Origin: an uncultured Collinsella sp. | Lineage (GTDB): Bacteria > Actinomycetota > Coriobacteriia > Coriobacteriales > Coriobacteriaceae | DNA length: 64,000 bases | Assembly: GCA_900541715.1 (NCBI GenBank) | Contig: UQLI01000001.1 | Location: forward strand, 62,001-126,000 | Direction of reading: 5' to 3' | Shown: positions 8,428 to 15,479 of the stretch, in pieces | Layout: each line of letters starts with the position of its first letter | Numbering within the stretch: the stretch's first letter is position 1 | Notes under the pieces: model-generated | The model's database searches: none | The model's input: only the letters and a program-made list of their open reading frames with translations | Told to the model about the DNA's origin: nothing | Translations under genes and position numbers: made by a program

Positions 8428-9615
8428 ATGACCGAGCTCCAAGAACTCCGTCGCTATCGCCGCGATCTCCATCGCATTCCGGAGCTCGATTTCGATCTTC
8501 CGCAAACCATTGCCTATATCGAGGGCGTGTTGGCACCGCTCGCTTGCGAGGTGACCCATCCGTGCCCCAGCTGCGTCTGCGCTTTCTTCGACGCCGGCGT
8601 TGGTGCCACGCATGCCACAGCGATTCGCGCCGATATGGATGCGCTGCCCATCGCGGAGGCGACGGGAGCGGCCTTTGCCTCGACCCATCCCGGCAAGATG
8701 CACGCTTGCGGACATGATGGACACATGGCCATGGCACTTGCCGCCGCGACGTATGTCGACCGTACGATTCGCGAGCAGCCGGGCGTCATTAGGCGCAACG
8801 TTCTCTTTGTGTTCCAGCCGGCCGAGGAAACGACCGGTGGTGCCAAGACGGTATGTGAGAGCGGTGTGTTCGAATGCTACGGGGTCGACCGCATTTTTGG
8901 CTTCCATGTGTGGCCCGATCTGCCCGCCGGCACGTTGGCGAGCTGTTCCGGCCCGCTGCTGGCGCGTTCGAGTGAGACACACATTCATATTCACGGGACG
9001 AGCATCCATATCGCTAAGACCTATGGCGTTTCGGTCGAGGAGTCGCACGATGCGGCGCTGGCGGCTGCCAAGTTCTTGGTTGCCGAGCGCGAACTGATGG
9101 ACGAGCTGGGCACCGACGAGCCCTGCATTGGTAAGTTCGGTCTGCTGCAGGCCGGTACCGTCTGCAATGCGGTGGCAGGGGAGGCCCATGTTGCCGGCAG
9201 TCTGCGCGTGTTTACAGACGGCATGTTCGACCGTGCGCGCGAGGGTGTGCGCCGTGTACTCGACGAGGCGTGCGCTGCAACGGGCTGCACGTACGATCTC
9301 GACTTTGCCGAGGGCTATCCGCCGGTCGACAACGACCCTGAGTTGTTTGCCCGGATTGCGCCTGCTCTGCCCGAGTTGCAGCTCGTGGACGAGCCGCTGC
9401 TGATTGCCGAGGATTTCGCCTTTTATCAGCGCCATCTGCCGGGCGTGTTTTTCCTGCTGGGCACGGGCGTTCCTGCCAGTCAGGATAATCCGCGCGACCC
9501 CGAGGGCTGCCCTGCCTATGCCACAAGTGCCCTGCATACTGATACCATGCTCTTTGACGAGGAAATCCTACTCAAGGGCCTCGATGTCTACAAACGATTG
9601 CTTTTGCTTGACTAA
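8428..9615 (+). CDS. M20 family amidohydrolase, probable N-acetyl-diaminopimelate deacetylase
   Basis: 395 residues of the M20D amidohydrolase family (hippurate hydrolase, IAA-amino-acid hydrolase, N-acetyl-DAP deacetylase). Metal and catalytic motifs are RADMDALPI, HACGHDGHMAM, FQPAEETTGGA (Glu-Glu), FGFHVWPDLPAG and, near the end, the DFAFY/ALHTDTM region. No signal peptide, so cytoplasmic. The ATG at 8428 follows GAAGGG; longer starts lack a ribosome site. The gene is transcribed divergently from the lysA-dapA-dapB-dapH operon. Since that operon has the acetyl branch (DapH), a deacetylase for N-acetyl-LL-DAP is needed and this is the obvious candidate, by context rather than by residue evidence. 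Confidence 0.8.
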   Translation: MTELQELRRYRRDLHRIPELDFDLPQTIAYIEGVLAPLACEVTHPCPSCVCAFFDAGVGATHATAIRADMDALPIAEATGAAFASTHPGKMHACGHDGHMAMALAAATYVDRTIREQPGVIRRNVLFVFQPAEETTGGAKTVCESGVFECYGVDRIFGFHVWPDLPAGTLASCSGPLLARSSETHIHIHGTSIHIAKTYGVSVEESHDAALAAAKFLVAERELMDELGTDEPCIGKFGLLQAGTVCNAVAGEAHVAGSLRVFTDGMFDRAREGVRRVLDEACAATGCTYDLDFAEGYPPVDNDPELFARIAPALPELQLVDEPLLIAEDFAFYQRHLPGVFFLLGTGVPASQDNPRDPEGCPAYATSALHTDTMLFDEEILLKGLDVYKRLLLLD

Positions 9616-9660
9616 GGCGCAAAGGACTATTTGTTCTAGAAAACACGAACAAACGTACGA

Positions 9661-9706
9661 TATAATAGAGATGTAAGTCTATAGAAACGTTTGACGTTAC
9701 TAACGT
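9661..9706 (+). promoter_or_regulatory. Promoter -10 and palindromic operator of the higBA pair
   Basis: A perfect TATAAT (9661-9666) is followed by the 13-bp palindrome ACGTTA-C-TAACGT (9694-9706), just before the toxin ribosome site. HigA-type antitoxins usually repress their own promoter through such a site; binding here is inferred. No convincing -35 is visible. Confidence 0.55.
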
Positions 9707-9717
9707 AAGGCGATACT

Positions 9718-9999
9718 ATGATTGCATCGTATAAAGATGAGGATACCGAACGCTTTGCCATGGGTGTGCGGGTCAGGAGGTTCGTGCCCTTTGAGCGTGT
9801 TGCGTTGAGGAAGATTCGCCAACTGCAGGTTTGTGCTTCGCTTGATGATCTTCGCGTTCCACCGGGCAACCGCCTGGAAGCTTTGAAGGGCGATCGCGCC
9901 GGTCAATATAGTATCCGTGTCAATGAGCGCTATCGGGTCTGTTTTGAGTGGAGACAGGGGATGGCTTGGAATGTCGAAATCGTCGATTATCACAAGTGA
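9718..9999 (+). CDS. higB: HigB-like toxin, RelE/ParE superfamily
   Basis: 93 residues with the HigB pattern: MIASYKDEDTERF at the start, an ERVALRKIRQLQ helix, then LRVPPGNRLEALKGDRAGQY, SIRVNERYRVCFEW and the terminal VEIVDYHK. This subgroup comprises ribosome-dependent mRNA endonucleases. The ATG at 9718 keeps the whole conserved N-terminus and follows AAGG. The toxin comes first and overlaps the antitoxin gene by 29 bases, the usual order for higBA and the reverse of most toxin-antitoxin operons. Confidence 0.9.
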   Translation: MIASYKDEDTERFAMGVRVRRFVPFERVALRKIRQLQVCASLDDLRVPPGNRLEALKGDRAGQYSIRVNERYRVCFEWRQGMAWNVEIVDYHK

Positions 10000-10312
10000 T
10001 GAGACTGCGTCCGATTTGCTGCCGCCGGTGACTCCTGGTGAGCTTCTCAAAGAGGAATTTCTTGTTCCTATGGGCATTTCTCAGTATCGTCTTGCTAAGG
10101 AGACCGGGATTCCGGCTCAACGCATTGGGCAGATTATCTTGGGAAGGCGTCGTGTGACGGCCGACACCGACCTTCGCCTTTGCCGCTACTTTGGCCTGAC
10201 GGATGGATATTGGCTGCGCGCCCAGATAGCGTTCGATCTCGAGGCGGAGAAGAGGCGCATCGAACCGGAACTGGATAAGATCGTTCCTGTCCAGCAGGCC
10301 GCTGCGTTGTAG
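9971..10312 (+). CDS. higA: HigA-like antitoxin with XRE-type HTH
   Basis: 113 residues from the ATG at 9971, inside the end of higB. PVTPGELLKEEFL leads into an XRE helix-turn-helix (SQYRLAKETGIPAQRIGQII), followed by GRRRVTADTDLRLCRYFGLT and a helical tail; all are HigA/VapI-family hallmarks. It should neutralise HigB and repress the operon at the palindrome upstream. A longer in-frame start at 9917 exists but lies deeper inside higB and is less likely. Confidence 0.9.
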   Translation: MSKSSIITSDETASDLLPPVTPGELLKEEFLVPMGISQYRLAKETGIPAQRIGQIILGRRRVTADTDLRLCRYFGLTDGYWLRAQIAFDLEAEKRRIEPELDKIVPVQQAAAL

Positions 10313-10341
10313 TGCTCAAAGATATTGAGGTTGGAGTGACG

Positions 10342-10665
10342 ATGGAACGACGCCGACAGTCTGCCGTTTATAGTCCCGGTGGGTGTGGATGCGGCTTGTT
10401 GTTGCTTCCGGTTATTGCTGTGAGCATTGGCGTTATGTTTGTGCTTGCCGGGCTGGCGGCGGCAACACTTGTGCTGTTGATTGTGGCCATTGGCGTGACG
10501 ATTTGGCTCTGCCGCAATCGCGAGCGACGCCGTGCCGACGGTAAAACCAATGTCGGCTGGGTCGTATTCCTGGTCATTGCGTACCCGCTGAGTGTCAGCT
10601 ACCTGGTGTTCTTTGTCCTGTTGATGGTCAGTGCCTTTACCGGGGAATCCGTCACGGTGGGTTGA
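10342..10665 (+). CDS. Small membrane protein of unknown function
   Basis: 107 residues, not recognised. A short basic N-terminus (MERRRQSAVYS) is followed by a GGCGCG turn, a long hydrophobic stretch that can form two membrane helices (about residues 18-55), a basic loop (CRNRERRRADGK) and a third helix (about 68-95). The start at 10342 is chosen for the GGAGTGACG ribosome site. It lies 29 bases after higA and may be co-transcribed with the toxin-antitoxin pair. Nothing suggests an enzymatic role. Confidence 0.65.
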   Translation: MERRRQSAVYSPGGCGCGLLLLPVIAVSIGVMFVLAGLAAATLVLLIVAIGVTIWLCRNRERRRADGKTNVGWVVFLVIAYPLSVSYLVFFVLLMVSAFTGESVTVG

Positions 10666-10770
10666 TGCACTGCCGGCAGACGGTCGCGCAAAGTGCGTTT
10701 GCTCGGCGTTTGGATAACTGCATTGGCCGTTTACCGCAACCTTAGCTCTCAGCTAATGAATTCAAGTTTA

Positions 10771-10824
10771 ATCCTTCCTACGATGTGCTGTGTGCCGGCA
10801 CGGTAGCCGGATCGTAGGAAGGAT
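10771..10824 (+). promoter_or_regulatory. Stem-loop that hides the ribosome site of the next gene
   Basis: ATCCTTCCTACGAT (10771-10784) is a perfect 14-bp complement of ATCGTAGGAAGGAT (10811-10824), and the second arm contains the AGGAAGGA ribosome site of the gene starting at 10830. The 26-base loop contains further pairing (CCGGC/GCCGG). It could be a translational switch. Confidence 0.65.
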
Positions 10825-10829
10825 GAATA

Positions 10830-11273
10830 ATGGCAAAAGAGGGAAAGAAGCCGATCGGCAAGATTGTCCTAGGCATCATCGTGGTGCTGGTTATTGTCGG
10901 TACCGTGGGCTCTATGGGCGACAACTCAACCGATTCGTCTGCGAGCGATTCGGCAAAACCTGCCGAGACGACACAGCAGGCTGAGGAGCGAAAAGAACCG
11001 CAAGAACCGTATACCATTGCTGACGAGGCTGAAGACACTTCCAATCAGTTTACCTATAAGATCACGGGCACGCTGACCAATAACACGGACAAGGAAAAGA
11101 GCTACATTCAGATTGAATATGTTCTGTACGATGCCGATGGCAACCAGGTTGGAACGGCTCTTGCAAACACCAATCATCTGAAGGCGGGCGGCTCCTGGAA
11201 GTTCGAGGCGCTGGGTACGGTGTCTCCCGACCAGGTTGCTAGCTGGGAGCGTTCGGACGTAAGCGGTTTCTAG
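10830..11273 (+). CDS. Membrane-anchored FxLYD-type protein
   Basis: 147 residues. An N-terminal KKPIGK then hydrophobic IVLGIIVVLVIVGTVGSM (about residues 11-28) makes an uncleaved anchor, followed by a Ser/Asp/Glu-rich linker (about 30-60). The C-terminal domain has the FxLYD immunoglobulin-like signature: tISGTLTNNTDKE-type strand, YIQIEYVLYDADGNQVG and LKAGGSWKFEA. Such domains are extracellular in Gram-positive surface proteins; function unknown. Its ribosome site is sequestered in the upstream stem-loop, so expression is probably controlled at translation. Confidence 0.75.
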   Translation: MAKEGKKPIGKIVLGIIVVLVIVGTVGSMGDNSTDSSASDSAKPAETTQQAEERKEPQEPYTIADEAEDTSNQFTYKITGTLTNNTDKEKSYIQIEYVLYDADGNQVGTALANTNHLKAGGSWKFEALGTVSPDQVASWERSDVSGF

Positions 11274-11305
11274 CATGTTGCATGCACTGGGGGAGGTGAA
11301 GTCGT

Positions 11306-11728
11306 ATGCCCGATAAAAAGCTGACTGACGAGTTACTCAATGAGCTTCTCGACGCGCCAAACATCGATGGCTATATCAAAGAACACGACTTTGCCGCCCC
11401 GTCGCTTTCGAACTACCTGAAGCAGCTACTGCAGGAAAAGGGCTTGGAGCGCTCGCGCGTGGTTCGTATGGCCGATCTCAATGAGACCTTTGGCTATCAG
11501 ATTTTTACCGGTGCGCGGCATCCGAGCCGCAATAAGGTGCTGCAGATTGCCTTTGCGATGGCGCTGACGCTCAAAGAGACTAACCGTGCGCTGACGGCTG
11601 CCGGGGTAAGCGTCCTTAACTGCAAGGACCGCCGCGATGCGATTATCATCTTTTGCATCGATCGCGGGTGCAGCCTCCAAAAGGTCAACGAGGAGCTGTA
11701 TCGCTTTGGCGAGGAGACGGTGAGTTAG
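11306..11728 (+). CDS. HTH protein paired with a Ser/Thr kinase
   Basis: 140 residues with a very strong ribosome site (GGGGGAGGTGA). The middle is an XRE-like helix-turn-helix (KGLERSRVVRMADLNETFGY, then ARHPSRNKVLQIAFAM and LKETNRALTAAG), followed by a helical domain RRDAIIIFCIDRGCSLQKVN. Proteins like this are often encoded directly beside a membrane Ser/Thr kinase in Gram-positive bacteria, as here; it may be the kinase's partner or substrate. The kinase gene begins about 100 bases downstream with its own likely promoter. Confidence 0.7.
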   Translation: MPDKKLTDELLNELLDAPNIDGYIKEHDFAAPSLSNYLKQLLQEKGLERSRVVRMADLNETFGYQIFTGARHPSRNKVLQIAFAMALTLKETNRALTAAGVSVLNCKDRRDAIIIFCIDRGCSLQKVNEELYRFGEETVS

Positions 11729-11826
11729 CGGCTGATATCTGAGCCGGCGGAGCTGCCGAACAACGATGCAAACGAACGGGGCGCGGATGCCATGGGGTGT
11801 CTGCGCCCTGCGCTATGATGGAGGCT

Positions 11827-13206
11827 ATGGATACTCAGACCCCAACATATTCCGATGACGAGCTGACCGCAGCGCTTGCCGAGCACCTGGCGTCGCTCGA
11901 TTGCGACGACAGCTATCGCGTGGAGCGTGTACTTAAGCGCTCGACCGTTGAAACAACCGAGCTCGTGTACTTTGAAGGAACCGGCGGTGGCTCGCTCGGC
12001 CCCTTTGTCCGTAAACGCATCGATGCTTCGGCTCAAATCGGCGGGGCATACGAGCGTCTGTTTGCCGTTCAGCGGGCAGGCAGGCGTTTTGAGCACCTGC
12101 CCAGAATCGTCGATTGTCGTCGTGTGGGCGACGAGCTCAACGTGGTTATGGAATACATCGAAGGGGAGACGCTCGGGGCGCTGGTGGACCGTCTGGGAGC
12201 CACCCCCGATTATGCGCGTGAATTGTATCCTGTCCTTTGCGACGCCGTGGGCGAGCTCCATACCGGTTTTGCAATGGCGGGGGAGACGTCGGCGCCGGTG
12301 ATCCATCGTGACCTCAAGCCGTCGAATATCATCGTGACAGGTGCCAACTATACGCCTGATGACGGCCTGACGTTTTCATCGCTGGTGATTATCGACCTGG
12401 GGATCGCGCGCGCATGGCGCGATGGCGCCGATGCTGACACCGTCAAGTTTGGCACGCGACCCTATGCGCCGCCCGAGCAGTATGGGTTTGGGCAGACGAG
12501 TGTGCGCAGCGATGTCTACGCACTTGGGGCCCTGTTGTTCTTTTGCTTGACGGGAGTCGACCCTAAACCAGGGCTCGACATGCGCGAGCAATGTGAGGCA
12601 TGCGGCATTCCCACTCCACTTGCCGATGCCGTCTGCATGTCGATGGCGCTCGACCCGGCCAAGCGTTTTGCGAGCGCGGAAGCGTTGGGACGGGCGACGC
12701 GCGCGGCATACGATCTAAGTCGCCCCGTGCGGCCTCCTGCGCCTGTGCTTGTCCGTACTCCGGCCTCGGAGACGGTGTTGACGCCCCAAGGGCTCCAGAA
12801 CCCCACAGGGCTTCCTAGGCCTGCCGCCTCCACCGCATGCGGTCTGCTCTCTCGCGTTCCGGAGTCTCTGGGGCGCATTTGGAATACGCTCGTCTTCTTC
12901 TCGCTGCTTGTGTTCTTTGCCGGAAGTCACTTTGCCGTCTTTCACCCCACGGGAGCAAACCAAAGCTACCCGACGTGGCTTCTCATAATCGAGTATTTTT
13001 TCTTTGTCGATGGCCTTATGGTGCTTATGCATTTTGCGCTGCTCGATAAGCGCCGTCTTCGTCGGCGATTCGCACTGCTCGACAGCTATCGCGGCAAGAA
13101 GCTCGCGAAACTCTGGCTCAAGGCATTGGGTGTGCTGCTCCTATGCATGATCGTCATAGTCGCGGTTGCCAATGCGACCGGCGTCGTCGATACCTCCGCT
13201 ACCTAA
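11827..13206 (+). CDS. Membrane-bound serine/threonine protein kinase
   Basis: 459 residues. Kinase domain about 15-300: hinge VVMEYIEGETLG, catalytic loop HRDLKPSN (Asp162), metal site DLG in place of DFG (Asp190), and GTRPYAPPEQYG in the activation segment. A linker follows, then three membrane helices (about residues 355-372, 385-405, 430-450). No extracellular PASTA or sensor repeats. Starts are possible at 11797 (GTG), 11815 and 11827. I chose 11827 because TATGAT (11814-11819) looks like a -10 element seven bases before it, which would give a leaderless mRNA. It pairs with the HTH protein upstream. Confidence 0.85.
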   Translation: MDTQTPTYSDDELTAALAEHLASLDCDDSYRVERVLKRSTVETTELVYFEGTGGGSLGPFVRKRIDASAQIGGAYERLFAVQRAGRRFEHLPRIVDCRRVGDELNVVMEYIEGETLGALVDRLGATPDYARELYPVLCDAVGELHTGFAMAGETSAPVIHRDLKPSNIIVTGANYTPDDGLTFSSLVIIDLGIARAWRDGADADTVKFGTRPYAPPEQYGFGQTSVRSDVYALGALLFFCLTGVDPKPGLDMREQCEACGIPTPLADAVCMSMALDPAKRFASAEALGRATRAAYDLSRPVRPPAPVLVRTPASETVLTPQGLQNPTGLPRPAASTACGLLSRVPESLGRIWNTLVFFSLLVFFAGSHFAVFHPTGANQSYPTWLLIIEYFFFVDGLMVLMHFALLDKRRLRRRFALLDSYRGKKLAKLWLKALGVLLLCMIVIVAVANATGVVDTSAT

Positions 13207-13211
13207 AAGAA

Positions 13212-13234
13212 AAAGGGCCCCATTGGGGCCCTTT
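13212..13234. terminator. Bidirectional terminator between convergent genes
   Basis: AAAGGGCCCC-ATT-GGGGCCCTTT, a perfect hairpin between the kinase gene and the minus-strand cell-wall gene. Confidence 0.85.
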
Positions 13235-13244
13235 GCAGTTGCAC

Positions 13245-14378
13245 TTAGATGCGGTTCATCTGAGCGGCGACTTTGTTGTACCAGTCCTGCCACGTGGGCG
13301 GGCAGTACTTTTTGGCCGCAGCCGGGGTAAGGGTGGAGCCGTAGTTGGCGCCCAGATAGGCAACGTGAGCGGAGATGCCCTCGCTCCAGCTGCCAAAGCT
13401 GCGCCAACCGCCGCCGCGGGCACTCCAGCCCCAGGCGTTGTAAGAATTGGCGCAATAAGCACCCTTGGTGCTCTCGATGCAGGCGATGGCGGGGGACCAA
13501 CGGGGGTCGACACCGGTATTCCAAGCGGCGACGGCAAAGTTATAGCCCTGGCCTGCCATGGGGGAGCCGGCGAGATAATTGTCGATGCGGCTCGTCCACT
13601 CATTAATGAACGAATCGTAATCGGAGCTACCGGTATTGGCGTTGTTCACCGTGGTGTCGATGGTGGTGTTGGTGTTAGTGGCCTGGCTGCTGGAATTGCT
13701 GCCGCTCACGCCCTCGCCCGAGAGCTTCTCAGCGGCAGCGGCCTTATCGGCCTCAAGCTTGGCAAGCTCGGCGGCATTTTCCTGCTCGGCTTTTGCCTGT
13801 GCCTCGCTGCGGAGCTGCTGGGCCTGCGCCAGCGCATCCTCGGCGTTTTTCTGCTCTGCCTCAAGCTGAGACTTGGCCTGCTGGAGCTCAGCCTTGTTCT
13901 GTTCGAGTTCGGTTTGCATGTTATTGAGCTGTTCGATCTCGTCGACGCTCGAGCTCGTGATCTGGTTGGTGTATTTGCAGGTCGTGATGAACTCACCCAG
14001 GCTCTGCGCGTTGACCAGGAAGCTCACGATGGGGTTAGTGCCCTTCTGGTACTTGTACAGATCGCGCATGGCGGAGCTTGCCTTGGCCTGCTGCTCGGGA
14101 AGCTTAGCCTCGATTTCCTCGATGCTTGCCTCATTGGAGTCAATCTGCTTTTGCAGGTCATCGAGCTTGGTGCGGGCGTCGTTGTAGGCGCTCGTAGCGG
14201 CTTCGATCTTCTGCTGGGCTGCGGAAAGCTGGTCCTGCGTTGCCTGCGAGGCGGCATACGCCGCAACGGGGGAGAGCATCGGCGTGGCCGTCAGCGCAAC
14301 GGCGAGCGCGGCGCTCGTGATGATACGAGCCGGCTTCGACGCAATGAGCGCTGCGGTGCGATGATTCGAATGCTGCAT
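13245..14378 (-). CDS. Exported coiled-coil cell-wall protein with lysozyme-like domain
   Basis: 377 residues. The signal peptide (basic start, hydrophobic TSAALAVALTATPML, cleavage near AYAASQ) is followed by a PcsB/RipA-like coiled coil (about residues 45-210) rich in Ala, Gln and Glu. A Ser/Thr/Asn linker leads to a C-terminal domain (about 260-377) with SPAIACIESTKGAYC, NAWGWSARGG and WRSFGSWSEGI, resembling lysozyme-like glucosaminidase domains with a probable catalytic Glu in ACIEST. It probably takes part in septal or surface peptidoglycan cleavage. The start at 14378 follows AGAGGGACT; an earlier ATG at 14393 lacks a ribosome site. Confidence 0.75.
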   Translation of the reverse strand: MQHSNHRTAALIASKPARIITSAALAVALTATPMLSPVAAYAASQATQDQLSAAQQKIEAATSAYNDARTKLDDLQKQIDSNEASIEEIEAKLPEQQAKASSAMRDLYKYQKGTNPIVSFLVNAQSLGEFITTCKYTNQITSSSVDEIEQLNNMQTELEQNKAELQQAKSQLEAEQKNAEDALAQAQQLRSEAQAKAEQENAAELAKLEADKAAAAEKLSGEGVSGSNSSSQATNTNTTIDTTVNNANTGSSDYDSFINEWTSRIDNYLAGSPMAGQGYNFAVAAWNTGVDPRWSPAIACIESTKGAYCANSYNAWGWSARGGGWRSFGSWSEGISAHVAYLGANYGSTLTPAAAKKYCPPTWQDWYNKVAAQMNRI

Positions 14379-14393
14379 CCAGTCCCTCTGCAA

Positions 14394-14612
14394 TCAATCG
14401 TAGGTTATGGTTCGAACGGTATTCTACTACTGCTTTCGACCTCAACTTGAACCTTAAAGGTCCCAAAGGGTCAAGTTGAACTTGAGGCTTTGGCTTTGAC
14501 CTGCAGTTATGATGAATTGTTGAGAAACCATAGAGTTCAACTTTAACGTTACAGAGCCCTGTTTGAGAGGAGTTTTGGGCTGTAAAAGCCATCTCAACGT
14601 GGGGTTTTATAA
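14394..14612. promoter_or_regulatory. Intergenic region with AAGTTGA-type operator motifs
   Basis: Upstream of the coiled-coil cell-wall gene. Contains the perfect 15-bp palindrome TCAAGTT-G-AACTTGA (14471-14485), a 9-bp palindrome TCAACTTGA (14442-14450) and another half site GTTCAACTTT (about 14535). These resemble binding sites of MerR/SoxR-type regulators, an inference from pattern only. No gene is visible. Confidence 0.45.
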
Positions 14613-15245
14613 CTACAGCGTGCCCTTCTGGCGAGCCCGCTCAATCTCTTCGAGGGCCTCGGCGGGGGTGAACGAACAGGTGCCGTCGCCGAGTTTGATT
14701 ACCTGGATATCGTCGCCGGCGTAGACCTCTCCGCCCTTTAGTACCACGCCGAAAACGCCCTCGTGGGGAAAGATGCAGTCGCCGGCGAGATAGTAGATGG
14801 CGCAGCGTGTGTGGCAGGCCTTGCCGATTTGGCTGATTTCGACAAGCACCTCGCTGCCAAGCTTGAGCTGCGTGCCCAAGGGGAGCGAGAGCAGGTTGAT
14901 GCCCCGGGTTGTGAAGTTCTCCCCAAAGTCACCCTCGTGTACGTCGAGCCCGCGTGCCTGCGCCGTCTGGATGGACTCCGCGGCTAAAAAAGAGACCTGG
15001 CGGTGCCAATGCCCGGCGTGCGCATCGGTGGCGAGGCCAAATTGCTCTATAACGGTGTCGTGTCCATCGGCGACGGGCGACTTGCGCGTGCCCTTGTGCG
15101 CCGACGTGTTGATCGAGACGATGCGGGCGGGTCCGTTGTAGGCGTCGTTTGCCATGCACAGGGGAGCGGTCGCTTTCGCACGTTCCGCCAGCTCGCGCTT
15201 CGCGGCATTGAGGATGGGATTATCGGTCGGATGGTCTTGGGGCAC
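14613..15245 (-). CDS. MOSC domain protein
   Basis: 210 residues, GTG start at 15245 preceded by GAAAGGCGCACAC. The MOSC fold (molybdenum cofactor sulfurase C-terminal-like) covers about residues 38-190: GLATDAHAGHWHRQVSFLA, GDFGENFTTRGI, LPLGTQLKLGSEVLVEISQI, and the signature Cys in GKACHTRC. The family handles sulfur or molybdenum cofactor transfer; stand-alone forms are linked to molybdenum enzymes or N-hydroxylated base detoxification. No molybdopterin genes are in the window, so its partner is unknown. It is monocistronic. Confidence 0.85.
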   Translation of the reverse strand: MPQDHPTDNPILNAAKRELAERAKATAPLCMANDAYNGPARIVSINTSAHKGTRKSPVADGHDTVIEQFGLATDAHAGHWHRQVSFLAAESIQTAQARGLDVHEGDFGENFTTRGINLLSLPLGTQLKLGSEVLVEISQIGKACHTRCAIYYLAGDCIFPHEGVFGVVLKGGEVYAGDDIQVIKLGDGTCSFTPAEALEEIERARQKGTL

Positions 15246-15479
15246 GTGTGCGCCTTTCGTTTGAGGATGTCAATACGCTGAATCCTACAACAATGGTAGG
15301 TTCATTGCCCATTGTCATACAACGGTGAGCGCCGTCTTCGTGCTGGCCTTCGTGCTGGACGATTACGTCGATTGCCATAGATACGGTGGAGCTTTGGGCG
15401 CCGGCGGCTTGGCACGCTAGAATAAATCAGTTGCGCAAAGACCGCCCGTTGTGTGGGCAGTTCATGATAGGAAGTTTCC

